Shown here piece after piece: positions 1 through 5,820 of a stretch of DNA of 6,220 bases (position 1 is the stretch's first letter; the number at the start of each line of letters is the position of its first letter). The notes below the pieces were generated by a model. The model was not told the origin of the DNA, searched no databases, and worked only from the letters and a program-made list of their open reading frames with translations. The stretch spans positions 1 to 6,220 of the forward strand of contig MGSU01000180.1 of the NCBI GenBank assembly GCA_001799195.1. Direction: 5' to 3'. The position numbers and the translations under genes are program-made. This DNA comes from Deltaproteobacteria bacterium RIFOXYA12_FULL_61_11 (lineage in GTDB: Bacteria > Bdellovibrionota_F > JAHFAK01 > YA12-FULL-61-11).

Positions 1-205
1 CTCTGCCCCTTCCGTTTCTCGCTCCCTCTCTCTTCCTTCTGTTCTTCCCCTGTTCGCTTGTGTGTCCCTGCCCCTTGAAGCTTCGCTCTTCATTGCTGGT
101 TCGCCATGGAGATCAGAGAAATGATAGTACCTTCGATGTTTGATCAGTACAAGTGGGCAAAAGCACGGCCTCTCGCGTTTGCCCAACCCCTGGCCGTGGA
201 GTACA
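1..205 (+). other. Upstream leader, pyrimidine-rich, no supported gene
   Basis: The first 77 bases contain no A at all and only a few G, so the + strand is a long C/T tract; the first A is at 78. A short palindrome GAAGCTTC lies at 77-84. From about 105 the composition becomes mixed. A weak -10-like GATAGT sits at 123-128 without a convincing -35. A short reading frame opens at ATG 106 and runs to 318, but it overlaps the helicase start in another frame and has no strong ribosome binding site, so it is not called. The stretch probably holds the promoter and leader of the helicase unit, but no element can be placed with confidence. Confidence 0.4.
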
Positions 206-2617
206 ATGGGCGCTCCGATCCGGGAGCAAGATCTAGCCGTGGCGCAATCGGAAAAACAACGCCTCAAGCGCAAGGGCAAACAGCACCGACGCCGGCCGCT
301 CGCACCACCCCCTCCTGACAACGACCTCGAGCCGAGACGCGACAGCTCGGGCAATTTTCGCGCTGCCCTTGGGCTTGCGTCGACCACTAACAACTCGGCC
401 CACGACCCCACCGAGCGGCTACACCTGGCCCAAGCCGGCCGTTTATCGACCCTTGAACTGATATCTTTCTGGAACGAGCTGGTACTGGCCGGAGATTTCC
501 CCCGGGGCTTGGTCTTGACCGCGGCGATCCAGCGCCAGCTACCCTGCCTCGATCTCTCCGTCCAGGGTCGCCGCGAGCTGAGTCGAGCGCTCGAGATCTT
601 CCAACACCGGTTCGAGTATCTCGACCATCCGGCCGTTGCAGACGATACGTTGCCTCGGACCCGGCTCGAGCCCGCCCTGCACCTGCTCCGTGAGGCCATT
701 CCCCGTGAGATCTTTTCCCGAGCACAGGCCACCCCTGGCAAGGCCCCTCGGCCTTCCTCCGGGAAAACGAACCAAGCGAAACCTCGACCACTTCCGCCTC
801 TCACCCGTCAGAGCCGTACCACAACGCCCCCGGCCACTCGAGAACCAAACCCCATGGCCGACCTCGAGCGGCTCTTCCCGGCCGAACGGGACCTCACGCT
901 GCTGCCGAATTTCCTCCTCGACCGGCCGAGCTTCGAACGCTGCCTCAACGACCCCGGCGGCGACCGGCGAGAGCTCTTCGACCTGGCCATGCAAGCCCAC
1001 GAGCTGTCCCTGCTCCAGACCTACGATCACCTGCTCTGTCTGTCCGGGCTCCGCGGGGTGCAGCCCTTGCAATACCAAGAGGAGACGGTGCGCAAGGTGC
1101 TCAAGGACTTCCGCGGCCGTGCCATCCTGGCCGACGAGGTCGGGCTGGGCAAGACGATCGAGGCCGGGATGGTCCTCAAGGAGTACCTACTGCGCAGGAT
1201 GATCGAGCACGCCTTGATCCTGGTGCCGAGCTCGCTGGTGACCCAGTGGCGGGAAGAACTCGACGAGAAGTTCGGCCTCGTTTGCAGCACCAGCGAAGAT
1301 CCCGAATTCCGCGAGAATCCCCGATCCTTCTGGGACCGCGAGCTGATCATCACCTCGCTCCACGCCGCGAAATCCGACCTGCACCTGCCCCTGGTCACGA
1401 CGCGGCACTTCGACTTGGTCATCGTCGACGAGGCCCACCACCTCAAACACAACTCGACCAAGAACTGGAAACTTGTCAATGCCTTGCAAAAACGCTACCT
1501 GCTCTTCCTGACGGCCACACCGGTGGAGAACAACCTGCTCGAACTCTACAACCTCATCACCCTGCTCAAGCCCGGGCAGCTCGGCACCGCGGCCGAGTTC
1601 CGCGCTGCCTTCACCACCAAGGGAGACCTCGCGCAGCCGCGAGACAGCGAGCGACTGCGCGGCCTGCTCGGCACCATCATGGTGCGCAACACCAGGGCGG
1701 TGGTCGGGGTCAAGCTGCCGCCGAGGATCGCCACCACGCTGCGCGTCCCCGGCACCCCGGAAGAGACGGCGCGGTACGAACAGGTCACGACGTTGGTTAA
1801 GGCGACCCTCGCGCAAGGACTCAAACGAATGACCGCGGGCACCTTGCTCCACGAAGCAGGCTCCTCGACGGCAGCCCTGCGGCAAGGCCTGCGCAACCTG
1901 CTTGCGCACGGTACCTTGCCAGCCACCCTGTCTGTCGAAGTGAATTCCATCCTTCGCCGCTGCGAGGACGAACGTGAGGACGCGAAGCTCCAGGTCCTGC
2001 TCGCACTCCTGAGCCGCGAGCGCGACAAAACCGTAGTGTTCGTCAACTACCGCGCCACCTTGGACGAGGTGTCCGAACGCCTCGGCAGGAGCGGCCTGGC
2101 CGTCGAGGTGTTCCACGGTGGGCTCGACCAGGCGGCCAAGCACCGAGCCATCGACGCCTTCCGCGGCCCGGGGGAGGTCCTCGTGGCTACTGACATCGGA
2201 GGCGAGGGCCACAACCTCCAATTCTGCCATCGCCTGGTCAACTATGACCTGCCCTGGAACCCGATGCGTCTCGAACAGCGGATCGGGCGGCTCCACCGCT
2301 TCGGCCAGCCCCACGAGGTCGTGGTGGTCAACCTGTGCGCCGCCGGCAGCATCGAGGACTATGTCCTGACGATACTCGACAAGAAGATCAACATGTTCGA
2401 ACTGGTGATCGGCGAGATGGAGATGATCCTCGGCCGGCTCAGCGGGCCCGCCGGGTTCGAGGACCTGGTGCTCACCACCTGGCTCGTCGCAGCCAACGCC
2501 GCGGAGCGGGCCAACGGCTTCGAGACCCTAGGGGAAACCCTCGTGCACCTGAAGCAGGCTTACGCCAAAACCAAGCAACTCGATGAAACCCTGTTTGGGA
2601 AGAGCTATGAACTGTGA
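206..2617 (+). CDS. SNF2/RapA-type DEAH helicase-like ATPase (superfamily 2)
   Basis: Predicted cytoplasmic ATP-dependent nucleic-acid translocase of the SNF2 group of superfamily 2. Numbering from ATG 206 (803 aa): residues about 45-175 are a helical N-terminal region I do not recognise; about 177-216 is a Pro/Arg/Thr-rich basic linker; the core starts near 217. Motif I is DEVGLGKT (310-317), motif II DEAH (408-411), motif III TATP (436-439), motif V ATDIGGEGHN (from 661) and motif VI RIGRLHRFGQ (692-701), so both RecA-like lobes look intact. The last 100 residues are helical, with no nuclease motif. Family knowledge: RapA and YqhH-like proteins share this core and remodel protein-nucleic acid complexes; the substrate here is unknown. 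Start choice: ATG 206 has GGAG at 198-201. The frame is open back to TTG 140 (825 aa); GTG 239 is another option, and ATG 854 would begin exactly at the core. The next gene follows after 24 bp in the same frame, suggesting an operon. Confidence 0.9.
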   Translation: MGAPIREQDLAVAQSEKQRLKRKGKQHRRRPLAPPPPDNDLEPRRDSSGNFRAALGLASTTNNSAHDPTERLHLAQAGRLSTLELISFWNELVLAGDFPRGLVLTAAIQRQLPCLDLSVQGRRELSRALEIFQHRFEYLDHPAVADDTLPRTRLEPALHLLREAIPREIFSRAQATPGKAPRPSSGKTNQAKPRPLPPLTRQSRTTTPPATREPNPMADLERLFPAERDLTLLPNFLLDRPSFERCLNDPGGDRRELFDLAMQAHELSLLQTYDHLLCLSGLRGVQPLQYQEETVRKVLKDFRGRAILADEVGLGKTIEAGMVLKEYLLRRMIEHALILVPSSLVTQWREELDEKFGLVCSTSEDPEFRENPRSFWDRELIITSLHAAKSDLHLPLVTTRHFDLVIVDEAHHLKHNSTKNWKLVNALQKRYLLFLTATPVENNLLELYNLITLLKPGQLGTAAEFRAAFTTKGDLAQPRDSERLRGLLGTIMVRNTRAVVGVKLPPRIATTLRVPGTPEETARYEQVTTLVKATLAQGLKRMTAGTLLHEAGSSTAALRQGLRNLLAHGTLPATLSVEVNSILRRCEDEREDAKLQVLLALLSRERDKTVVFVNYRATLDEVSERLGRSGLAVEVFHGGLDQAAKHRAIDAFRGPGEVLVATDIGGEGHNLQFCHRLVNYDLPWNPMRLEQRIGRLHRFGQPHEVVVVNLCAAGSIEDYVLTILDKKINMFELVIGEMEMILGRLSGPAGFEDLVLTTWLVAANAAERANGFETLGETLVHLKQAYAKTKQLDETLFGKSYEL

Positions 2618-2641
2618 ACTCCCCACGACCGTGGTTGCGCG

Positions 2642-3727
2642 ATGGCCGGAACGATAACCCATCTCAGCTCCAACTCCGCGGAACTGGGCGAATTCGCTGA
2701 GCGGATCCTGGGTCTCCACGGCGCCGAGGTCGAACCCGTACCGGGAGGCAGCAAGGTCCTGCTGCCCACGGACCTTGCTCGGCGTCTCGAGGTACCGGAG
2801 TGGTTCGCGTTGCGCTGGGAGGATCACGATCCCACGGCGTCCGACCTCGAGCCGAGCGTACGCCTACACCTCGGTTCTGCCTTGCTCGAACGACTCTTCG
2901 CCCTGAACCAGGAACGGCCGGTCCTGGTCGGCGCGACCGCGCGCGTCGGCTACCTCAAACAGAGCGGCTTCGATCGACTCCTCGGCGAGACCTTCCACTT
3001 CCCCGAGGCTCGGATCGCCTCCCTCCATCCGGCCGCGACCACGGCGCGCTACCTGTGGCTGGGGTGCCGCTATGTGGCCACCAGTGACGAACAGCGTGAG
3101 GGCTTGTTCCGGGTCTTCCTCGGCCTGGACGGAGCCCTCTTCACCGAGGAGGACCAGCGACGGGCACTCTTCGCCATCGACCTCGAGTACAAGAAGCCCG
3201 CTCTCGGTGGTATGGAGATCGAGGCCATCCTGCCGCTGCTCGAACCAAGGCTCCGACCGATAGTGGAACGCCATGTCGCGACCTTCCGCGAACAGATGGA
3301 ACGGCGCCTCCTCCGCGACCTCGCCGGCCTTCGCGACTATTACCGACGCACTCATCGAGACATGCAGGCCGGTCTCGGCCGATCCACGCTCAATGCCGAA
3401 CTCCAGGCGACCAGACAGCAGAAGCTCGCCTCGCTGCCTTCCGACTTCGCCAACAAGCGTCAGGACCTCTTGAAGAAATACACCCTTACGGTGACCATGC
3501 GCTGCTGTGCCGCCTTGGTCCTCGACCTACCGGTGGTCAAAGTCGCGGTCGCCCTACAACGAGGCCGTGAGAACCTCAAGCAGGAACTGACCTACCAACC
3601 ATTGCTCAAAGGCTTCGAGCCCCTGCGCTGCCGCGCTTGCGGCACGGCGACCACCGTGATCGCCCATTGCCGGCAAGGCCATCTGCTTTGTCCTTCCTGC
3701 CGGCCGACGGCCCCATGTTGCCATTAG
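2642..3727 (+). CDS. Uncharacterised helicase-partner protein with C-terminal zinc-ribbon-like module
   Basis: A 361-aa protein with no signal peptide or membrane segment, so probably cytoplasmic. Residues 1-60 look like a small alpha/beta region, 60-190 a mixed globular region, and about 200-280 a long charged helical stretch rich in Arg, Glu and Gln that may form a coiled coil. The C-terminus has a likely zinc site: C330-x2-C333, C343-x3-H347, C350-x2-C353, followed by a terminal Cys-Cys-His (359-361). It lies 24 bp after the helicase stop, in the same frame, so co-transcription and a shared task are likely. The general plan recalls YqhG, encoded beside the SNF2 protein YqhH in Bacillus, but this protein is longer and I could not align them. 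No clear Shine-Dalgarno precedes ATG 2642, so translational coupling is possible. A role in nucleic-acid binding or in loading the helicase is inference only. The gene ends in three consecutive in-frame stops. Confidence 0.8.
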   Translation: MAGTITHLSSNSAELGEFAERILGLHGAEVEPVPGGSKVLLPTDLARRLEVPEWFALRWEDHDPTASDLEPSVRLHLGSALLERLFALNQERPVLVGATARVGYLKQSGFDRLLGETFHFPEARIASLHPAATTARYLWLGCRYVATSDEQREGLFRVFLGLDGALFTEEDQRRALFAIDLEYKKPALGGMEIEAILPLLEPRLRPIVERHVATFREQMERRLLRDLAGLRDYYRRTHRDMQAGLGRSTLNAELQATRQQKLASLPSDFANKRQDLLKKYTLTVTMRCCAALVLDLPVVKVAVALQRGRENLKQELTYQPLLKGFEPLRCRACGTATTVIAHCRQGHLLCPSCRPTAPCCH

Positions 3728-3733
3728 TAGTAA
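3725..3733 (+). other. Triple in-frame stop codons
   Basis: The zinc-module gene ends TAG TAG TAA, all in frame. This gives a very tight stop to translation at the end of the helicase operon. It may be chance. Confidence 0.6.
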
Positions 3734-3800
3734 GGGAAACCCCAACCCAGGTCGGCAACGAGATCGAACCTGGTGAGACGAGCATTGGAATCCCCCGAGG

Positions 3801-3829
3801 TTGCCTTCCCGTACCACTCATGCGATACC
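3801..3829 (+). promoter_or_regulatory. Candidate sigma70-type promoter for the first lipoprotein gene
   Basis: In the 136-bp gap 3728-3863, TTGCCT (3801-3806, four of six matches to TTGACA) is followed after 17 bp by GATACC (3824-3829, three of six matches to TATAAT). Spacing is ideal but the -10 is weak, so this is tentative. Downstream, AGTAGG (3853-3858) is the likely ribosome binding site, 5 nt before ATG 3864. I see no convincing terminator for the upstream operon in this gap. Confidence 0.3.
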
Positions 3830-3863
3830 CTGTGTAAGGATGAACACCCTCGAGTAGGTTCCC

Positions 3864-4763
3864 ATGAAGAGAATGCCCTATCTGAGTATCCTCGTCCTCC
3901 TGTTTGGTTGTCTCGAGAACGCCGAGACCTCGACCACGACCGAGACAACCCCCACTGCCGAGACCGAAGAGACAAATCCCCCCCTCGGGAAGGCACCCGC
4001 AACCCCGGAACTCCAAGCGGACGATCCAACCCAGCCTGACCAAAAAACTGAGGATACGAGCGACGACTCCTCGCCAACCGACCCTTCCCCCGTGCAAATG
4101 GCCAACCCCGCAGCGGTCAAGTGCGCCGAGGACGGGGGCGACAGCCGCACGGTCGAGACCGAGGCCGGGCAGTACAGCATATGCATCTTCGTCGACGACA
4201 GCGAGTGCGAGGAGTGGGCCTACTTCCGGGGCGAGTGCAACAAGGGAGATTGCGAGCACTGGGAGACCTGCGACCTCTCGTCCGACCCCGGCGAGGATCA
4301 AGACCCTAGCAATGACCAAGACCCTGGCGAGGACCAAGACCCCAGCGATGATCATGGTTTCACCGGCATGGCCAACCCGGCCGCGGTCAAGTGCATAGAG
4401 GACGGCTTGCAGCACGACATCCGAACCGAGGACGACGGAGGCCAGTACGGCGTCTGCATCTTCGAAGACGAGAGCGAATGCGGTAGCTGGGCCTACTTCC
4501 GCGACGAGTGCAACAAGGGCGACTGCGAGGCTTGGGAAACCTGTGACCTCAATCCCAACGCCGAGCCCCCTCTCATCGGCATGGCCAATCCCGCCGCGGT
4601 CAAATGCTCCGAGGACGGGGTCGACAGCCGCACGGTCGAGACCGAGGCCGGGCAGCACGGCATCTGCATCTTCGAAGACGGCAGCGAGTGCGAGGAGTGG
4701 GCCTACTTCCGGGGCGAGTGCGAACCAGGAGACTGCGAGAACTGGGAAACCTGCGAGGAGTAA
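3864..4763 (+). CDS. Predicted lipoprotein with three DUF333-type six-Cys domains
   Basis: A 299-aa predicted secreted lipoprotein. A short signal peptide MKRMPYLSILVLLFG ends at the lipobox cysteine C16 (Leu-Phe-Gly-Cys; Phe at -2 is slightly atypical). Residue +2 is not Asp, so under the E. coli rule it would go to the outer membrane. Residues 17-78 are a Thr/Glu/Asp/Pro-rich disordered linker. Three homologous domains follow at 79-137, 169-228 and 240-299, each starting MANPAAVKC and containing WAYFR(G/D)EC, which matches the DUF333 family seen in E. coli YoaF. Each carries six cysteines at equivalent places (copy 1: C87, C107, C115, C125, C130, C136), enough for three disulfides. The last part, GDCExWETC, lies beyond the DUF333 core as I know it. 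An acidic hexapeptide repeat links copies 1 and 2. DUF333 has no established function, so none is assigned. The gene 272 bp downstream is a paralogue. Confidence 0.88.
   Translation: MKRMPYLSILVLLFGCLENAETSTTTETTPTAETEETNPPLGKAPATPELQADDPTQPDQKTEDTSDDSSPTDPSPVQMANPAAVKCAEDGGDSRTVETEAGQYSICIFVDDSECEEWAYFRGECNKGDCEHWETCDLSSDPGEDQDPSNDQDPGEDQDPSDDHGFTGMANPAAVKCIEDGLQHDIRTEDDGGQYGVCIFEDESECGSWAYFRDECNKGDCEAWETCDLNPNAEPPLIGMANPAAVKCSEDGVDSRTVETEAGQHGICIFEDGSECEEWAYFRGECEPGDCENWETCEE
4098..4760 (+). repeat. Three coding repeats of the DUF333-type domain
   Basis: Copies lie at 4098-4274, 4368-4547 and 4581-4760. Copies 1 and 3 differ at about 20 of 177 bases by hand count, including an identical run of about 34 bases inside the domain. 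Copy 2 is clearly more diverged from both. The two outer copies are therefore the most recent duplicates or have been homogenised by gene conversion. Confidence 0.85.
4284..4355 (+). repeat. Acidic hexapeptide tandem repeat (18-bp unit x4)
   Basis: Four 18-bp units encode DPGEDQ, DPSNDQ, DPGEDQ and DPSDDH (residues 141-164), an alternating A-B-A-B pattern that suggests duplication of a 36-bp pair. It forms a highly acidic flexible spacer between DUF333 copies 1 and 2. Asp-rich repeats can bind Ca2+, but the spacing here does not match a known Ca-binding loop that I can name. Confidence 0.8.
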
Positions 4764-4884
4764 CCTCGAAAACCCACTCTTACCCCACCTCCTTCCAGCG
4801 CTTCCCCATACGCTTCCTGCGAAGACCTCTGTTTCTCCTGGTACGAAACCAGCCGTTACCTGCCTATCCAGCACCCTGTGACCT

Positions 4885-4950
4885 CAATATTATTGAACAA
4901 AATGATGCACTGTTCGTGACTTTTGTTATGATTATTTTCTATTTTGTCTT
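4885..4950 (+). promoter_or_regulatory. AT-rich island, probable promoter region of the second lipoprotein gene
   Basis: By hand count only 17 of 66 bases are G or C, in sharp contrast to the GC-rich flanks. The best -10-like element is TATGAT at 4927-4932 (five of six matches to TATAAT), but there is no good -35 at 16-18 bp. TTGAAC at 4893-4898 is too far away. The site may need an activator or an alternative sigma factor, or may be a binding site for a nucleoid protein. Position relative to the gene, about 100 bp upstream, supports a promoter with a structured leader. Confidence 0.4.
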
Positions 4951-4988
4951 GCCTCATGCGGTACGTTGTTGCATGCTGCTTTTCAGAC

Positions 4989-5010
4989 GGAGCGCACAGT
5001 GGTGCGCCCC
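4989..5010 (+). promoter_or_regulatory. Leader hairpin GCGCAC-AGTG-GTGCGC
   Basis: A perfect 6-bp inverted repeat (4992-4997 with 5002-5007) around a 4-base loop, extended by GG/CC (4989-4990 with 5009-5010) after one A/C mismatch. It is followed by C-rich sequence and no T-run, so it does not look like an intrinsic terminator. It lies 26 bases before the start codon and could be an mRNA structure or an operator. Confidence 0.5.
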
Positions 5011-5019
5011 CACGATCCA

Positions 5020-5032
5020 CACCTCGGAGGTG
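5020..5032 (+). promoter_or_regulatory. Strong ribosome binding site inside an inverted repeat
   Basis: GGAGGTG at 5026-5032 is a near-perfect Shine-Dalgarno, 3 nt before ATG 5036 (5 nt from the GGAGG core). The half-site CACCT (5020-5024) can pair with AGGTG (5028-5032) around the loop CGG, which would sequester the ribosome binding site. This fixes the start of the downstream gene and suggests possible translational control. Confidence 0.55.
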
Positions 5033-5035
5033 AAT

Positions 5036-5785
5036 ATGTTCCGGACAGTGATCCTCATGATGTTCCTCGCCACGACACTGAGTTGCACCTCGGAAAAATC
5101 TGATGAGAAGGCCACGACCGCCGCAGACGACCAAACTGCGAAGCAATCCCAGGAGAGCGCGGACGATCAGGCGGCCGACTCGAGCGCCTCACGGCAAGCC
5201 GCCATGGCCAACCCTGCCTCGGTCAAGTGCGAAGAAGACGGCTACACCCTGGAAAACCGCACCCTGAAGGCTTTCTTCCTCGTAGAGGTCGAAGAAGAGA
5301 GCGCCGACGAACCCATGCTCGGAGCCACGCTCGAGGCTGAGCCGGTCCTGGGCAGCACCCTCGAGGAAGAACCGGTGCTCGGAGCCACGCTCGAAGACGA
5401 ACCGGTGCTGACAACTCTCAGCGAGGAAGAACCCGTGCTCGGACAAGATGCGGCGACTTCCGGCGGTAGCTACGCGGTGTGCAAGTTCAAGGACGGCACC
5501 GAGTGCGACGAGTGGGCTTACTACCGCGGTGAGTGCAAACCCGGCGACTGCGAGGTCTGGGAAGAGTGCTCCCTCAATCCGCTGGTCGGCGGTGGAACCC
5601 AGTTGGCGAACCCGGCGGCCGAGAAGTGCAAGGCGGACGGTCTGAACAGCGAAGCCCGGACCAACGAAGCCGGCGCCTACTCGGTCTGCATCTTCGACGA
5701 CGGCAGCGAGTGCGACGAATGGGCCTACTTCCGCGGCGAATGCAAGAAGGGCGACTGCGAGGTTTGGGAAACCTGCGGAAAGTGA
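5036..5785 (+). CDS. Predicted lipoprotein with two DUF333-type domains, one split by a decapeptide repeat
   Basis: A 249-aa paralogue of the preceding lipoprotein. ATG 5036 is chosen for its GGAGGTG site and the signal peptide it gives: MFRTVILMMFLATTLS then C17 (lipobox Thr-Leu-Ser-Cys, Thr at -3 being atypical). Residues 18-56 are an Asp/Ser/Gln/Ala-rich linker. Domain A begins MANPASVKC (57-65), then is interrupted after about residue 76 by some 66 residues holding five acidic decapeptides (91-137), and resumes at GGSYAVC (143-149) through C178. Domain B spans 190-249. Both keep the six cysteines (A: C65, C149, C157, C167, C172, C178; B: C198, C218, C226, C236, C241, C247), so domain A probably folds with the repeat as a looped-out insert. 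Known for the family: DUF333 occurs in bacterial envelope lipoproteins such as YoaF, function unknown. Location on the envelope is inferred. The gene is convergent with the AIM24-like gene, with 35 bp between stops. Confidence 0.87.
   Translation: MFRTVILMMFLATTLSCTSEKSDEKATTAADDQTAKQSQESADDQAADSSASRQAAMANPASVKCEEDGYTLENRTLKAFFLVEVEEESADEPMLGATLEAEPVLGSTLEEEPVLGATLEDEPVLTTLSEEEPVLGQDAATSGGSYAVCKFKDGTECDEWAYYRGECKPGDCEVWEECSLNPLVGGGTQLANPAAEKCKADGLNSEARTNEAGAYSVCIFDDGSECDEWAYFRGECKKGDCEVWETCGK
5306..5446 (+). repeat. 30-bp coding tandem repeat (acidic decapeptide, 4.7 units)
   Basis: Units start at 5306, 5336, 5366, 5396 and 5426 (the last partial). They encode DEPMLGATLE, AEPVLGSTLE, EEPVLGATLE, DEPVLTTLSE and EEPVLGQ, with consensus x-E-P-V-L-G-(A/S)-T-L-E. 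The array sits inside a DUF333-type domain. Such arrays commonly vary in copy number by slippage or recombination. Confidence 0.88.
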
Positions 5786-5820
5786 ATTGATCGCTGGCCC
5801 CCCCCCTCTGCCTCAGGTCC
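5786..5820. other. Convergent 35-bp gap with a nine-C run
   Basis: The gap between the converging stops holds a run of nine C (5798-5806) and no hairpin with a T-run on either strand, so no intrinsic terminator is seen. Transcription from each side may run into the other gene or end by Rho. The homopolymer is also a place where sequencing errors would be likely, but no reading frame depends on it. Confidence 0.5.

Larger units (their letters stand above)
4764..5035 (+). other. Intergenic region between the two lipoprotein genes
   Basis: No gene is supported here. The first 100 bases are pyrimidine-rich, with a small 5-bp hairpin CTGGT/ACCAG that lacks a following T-run, so no good terminator is seen. 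The AT-rich island, the GC hairpin and the buried ribosome binding site that follow are listed separately. The frame of the downstream gene happens to stay open back to 4604, but that stretch overlaps the upstream gene out of frame and reads as Arg-rich shadow sequence. Confidence 0.6.

Noticed and set aside
1187-2314. Long open frame (375 aa) on the - strand within the helicase
   Set aside because: It is the antisense of conserved helicase motifs and is explained by GC-biased codon use.
206-3727. A known defence system such as DISARM or Zorya
   Set aside because: The SNF2 core alone is not enough: no methyltransferase, PLD, MotA/MotB-like or other partner genes are present in the window.
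3840-3857. Five-codon leader peptide ATG AAC ACC CTC GAG TAG before the first lipoprotein
   Set aside because: Too short, no run of regulatory codons and no spacing for a ribosome binding site; probably chance.
4825-4860. Intrinsic terminator at CTGGT/ACCAG after the first lipoprotein gene
   Set aside because: The stem is only 5 bp and is not followed by a T-run.
3606-4874. Long open frame (422 aa) on the - strand across the first lipoprotein gene
   Set aside because: It is antisense to a gene with a clear signal peptide and repeated domains; its Val/Leu/Gly-rich repeats mirror the sense repeats, and no start signal supports it.
4604-5035. N-terminal extension of the second lipoprotein back to 4604
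   Set aside because: It overlaps the third DUF333 copy of the upstream gene out of frame and reads Arg-rich; the strong ribosome binding site and signal peptide at 5036 are decisive.
4856-5146. Open frame of 96 aa on the - strand in the lipoprotein intergenic region
   Set aside because: It spans the AT-rich island and the start of the second lipoprotein, with no start signal and no recognisable domain.
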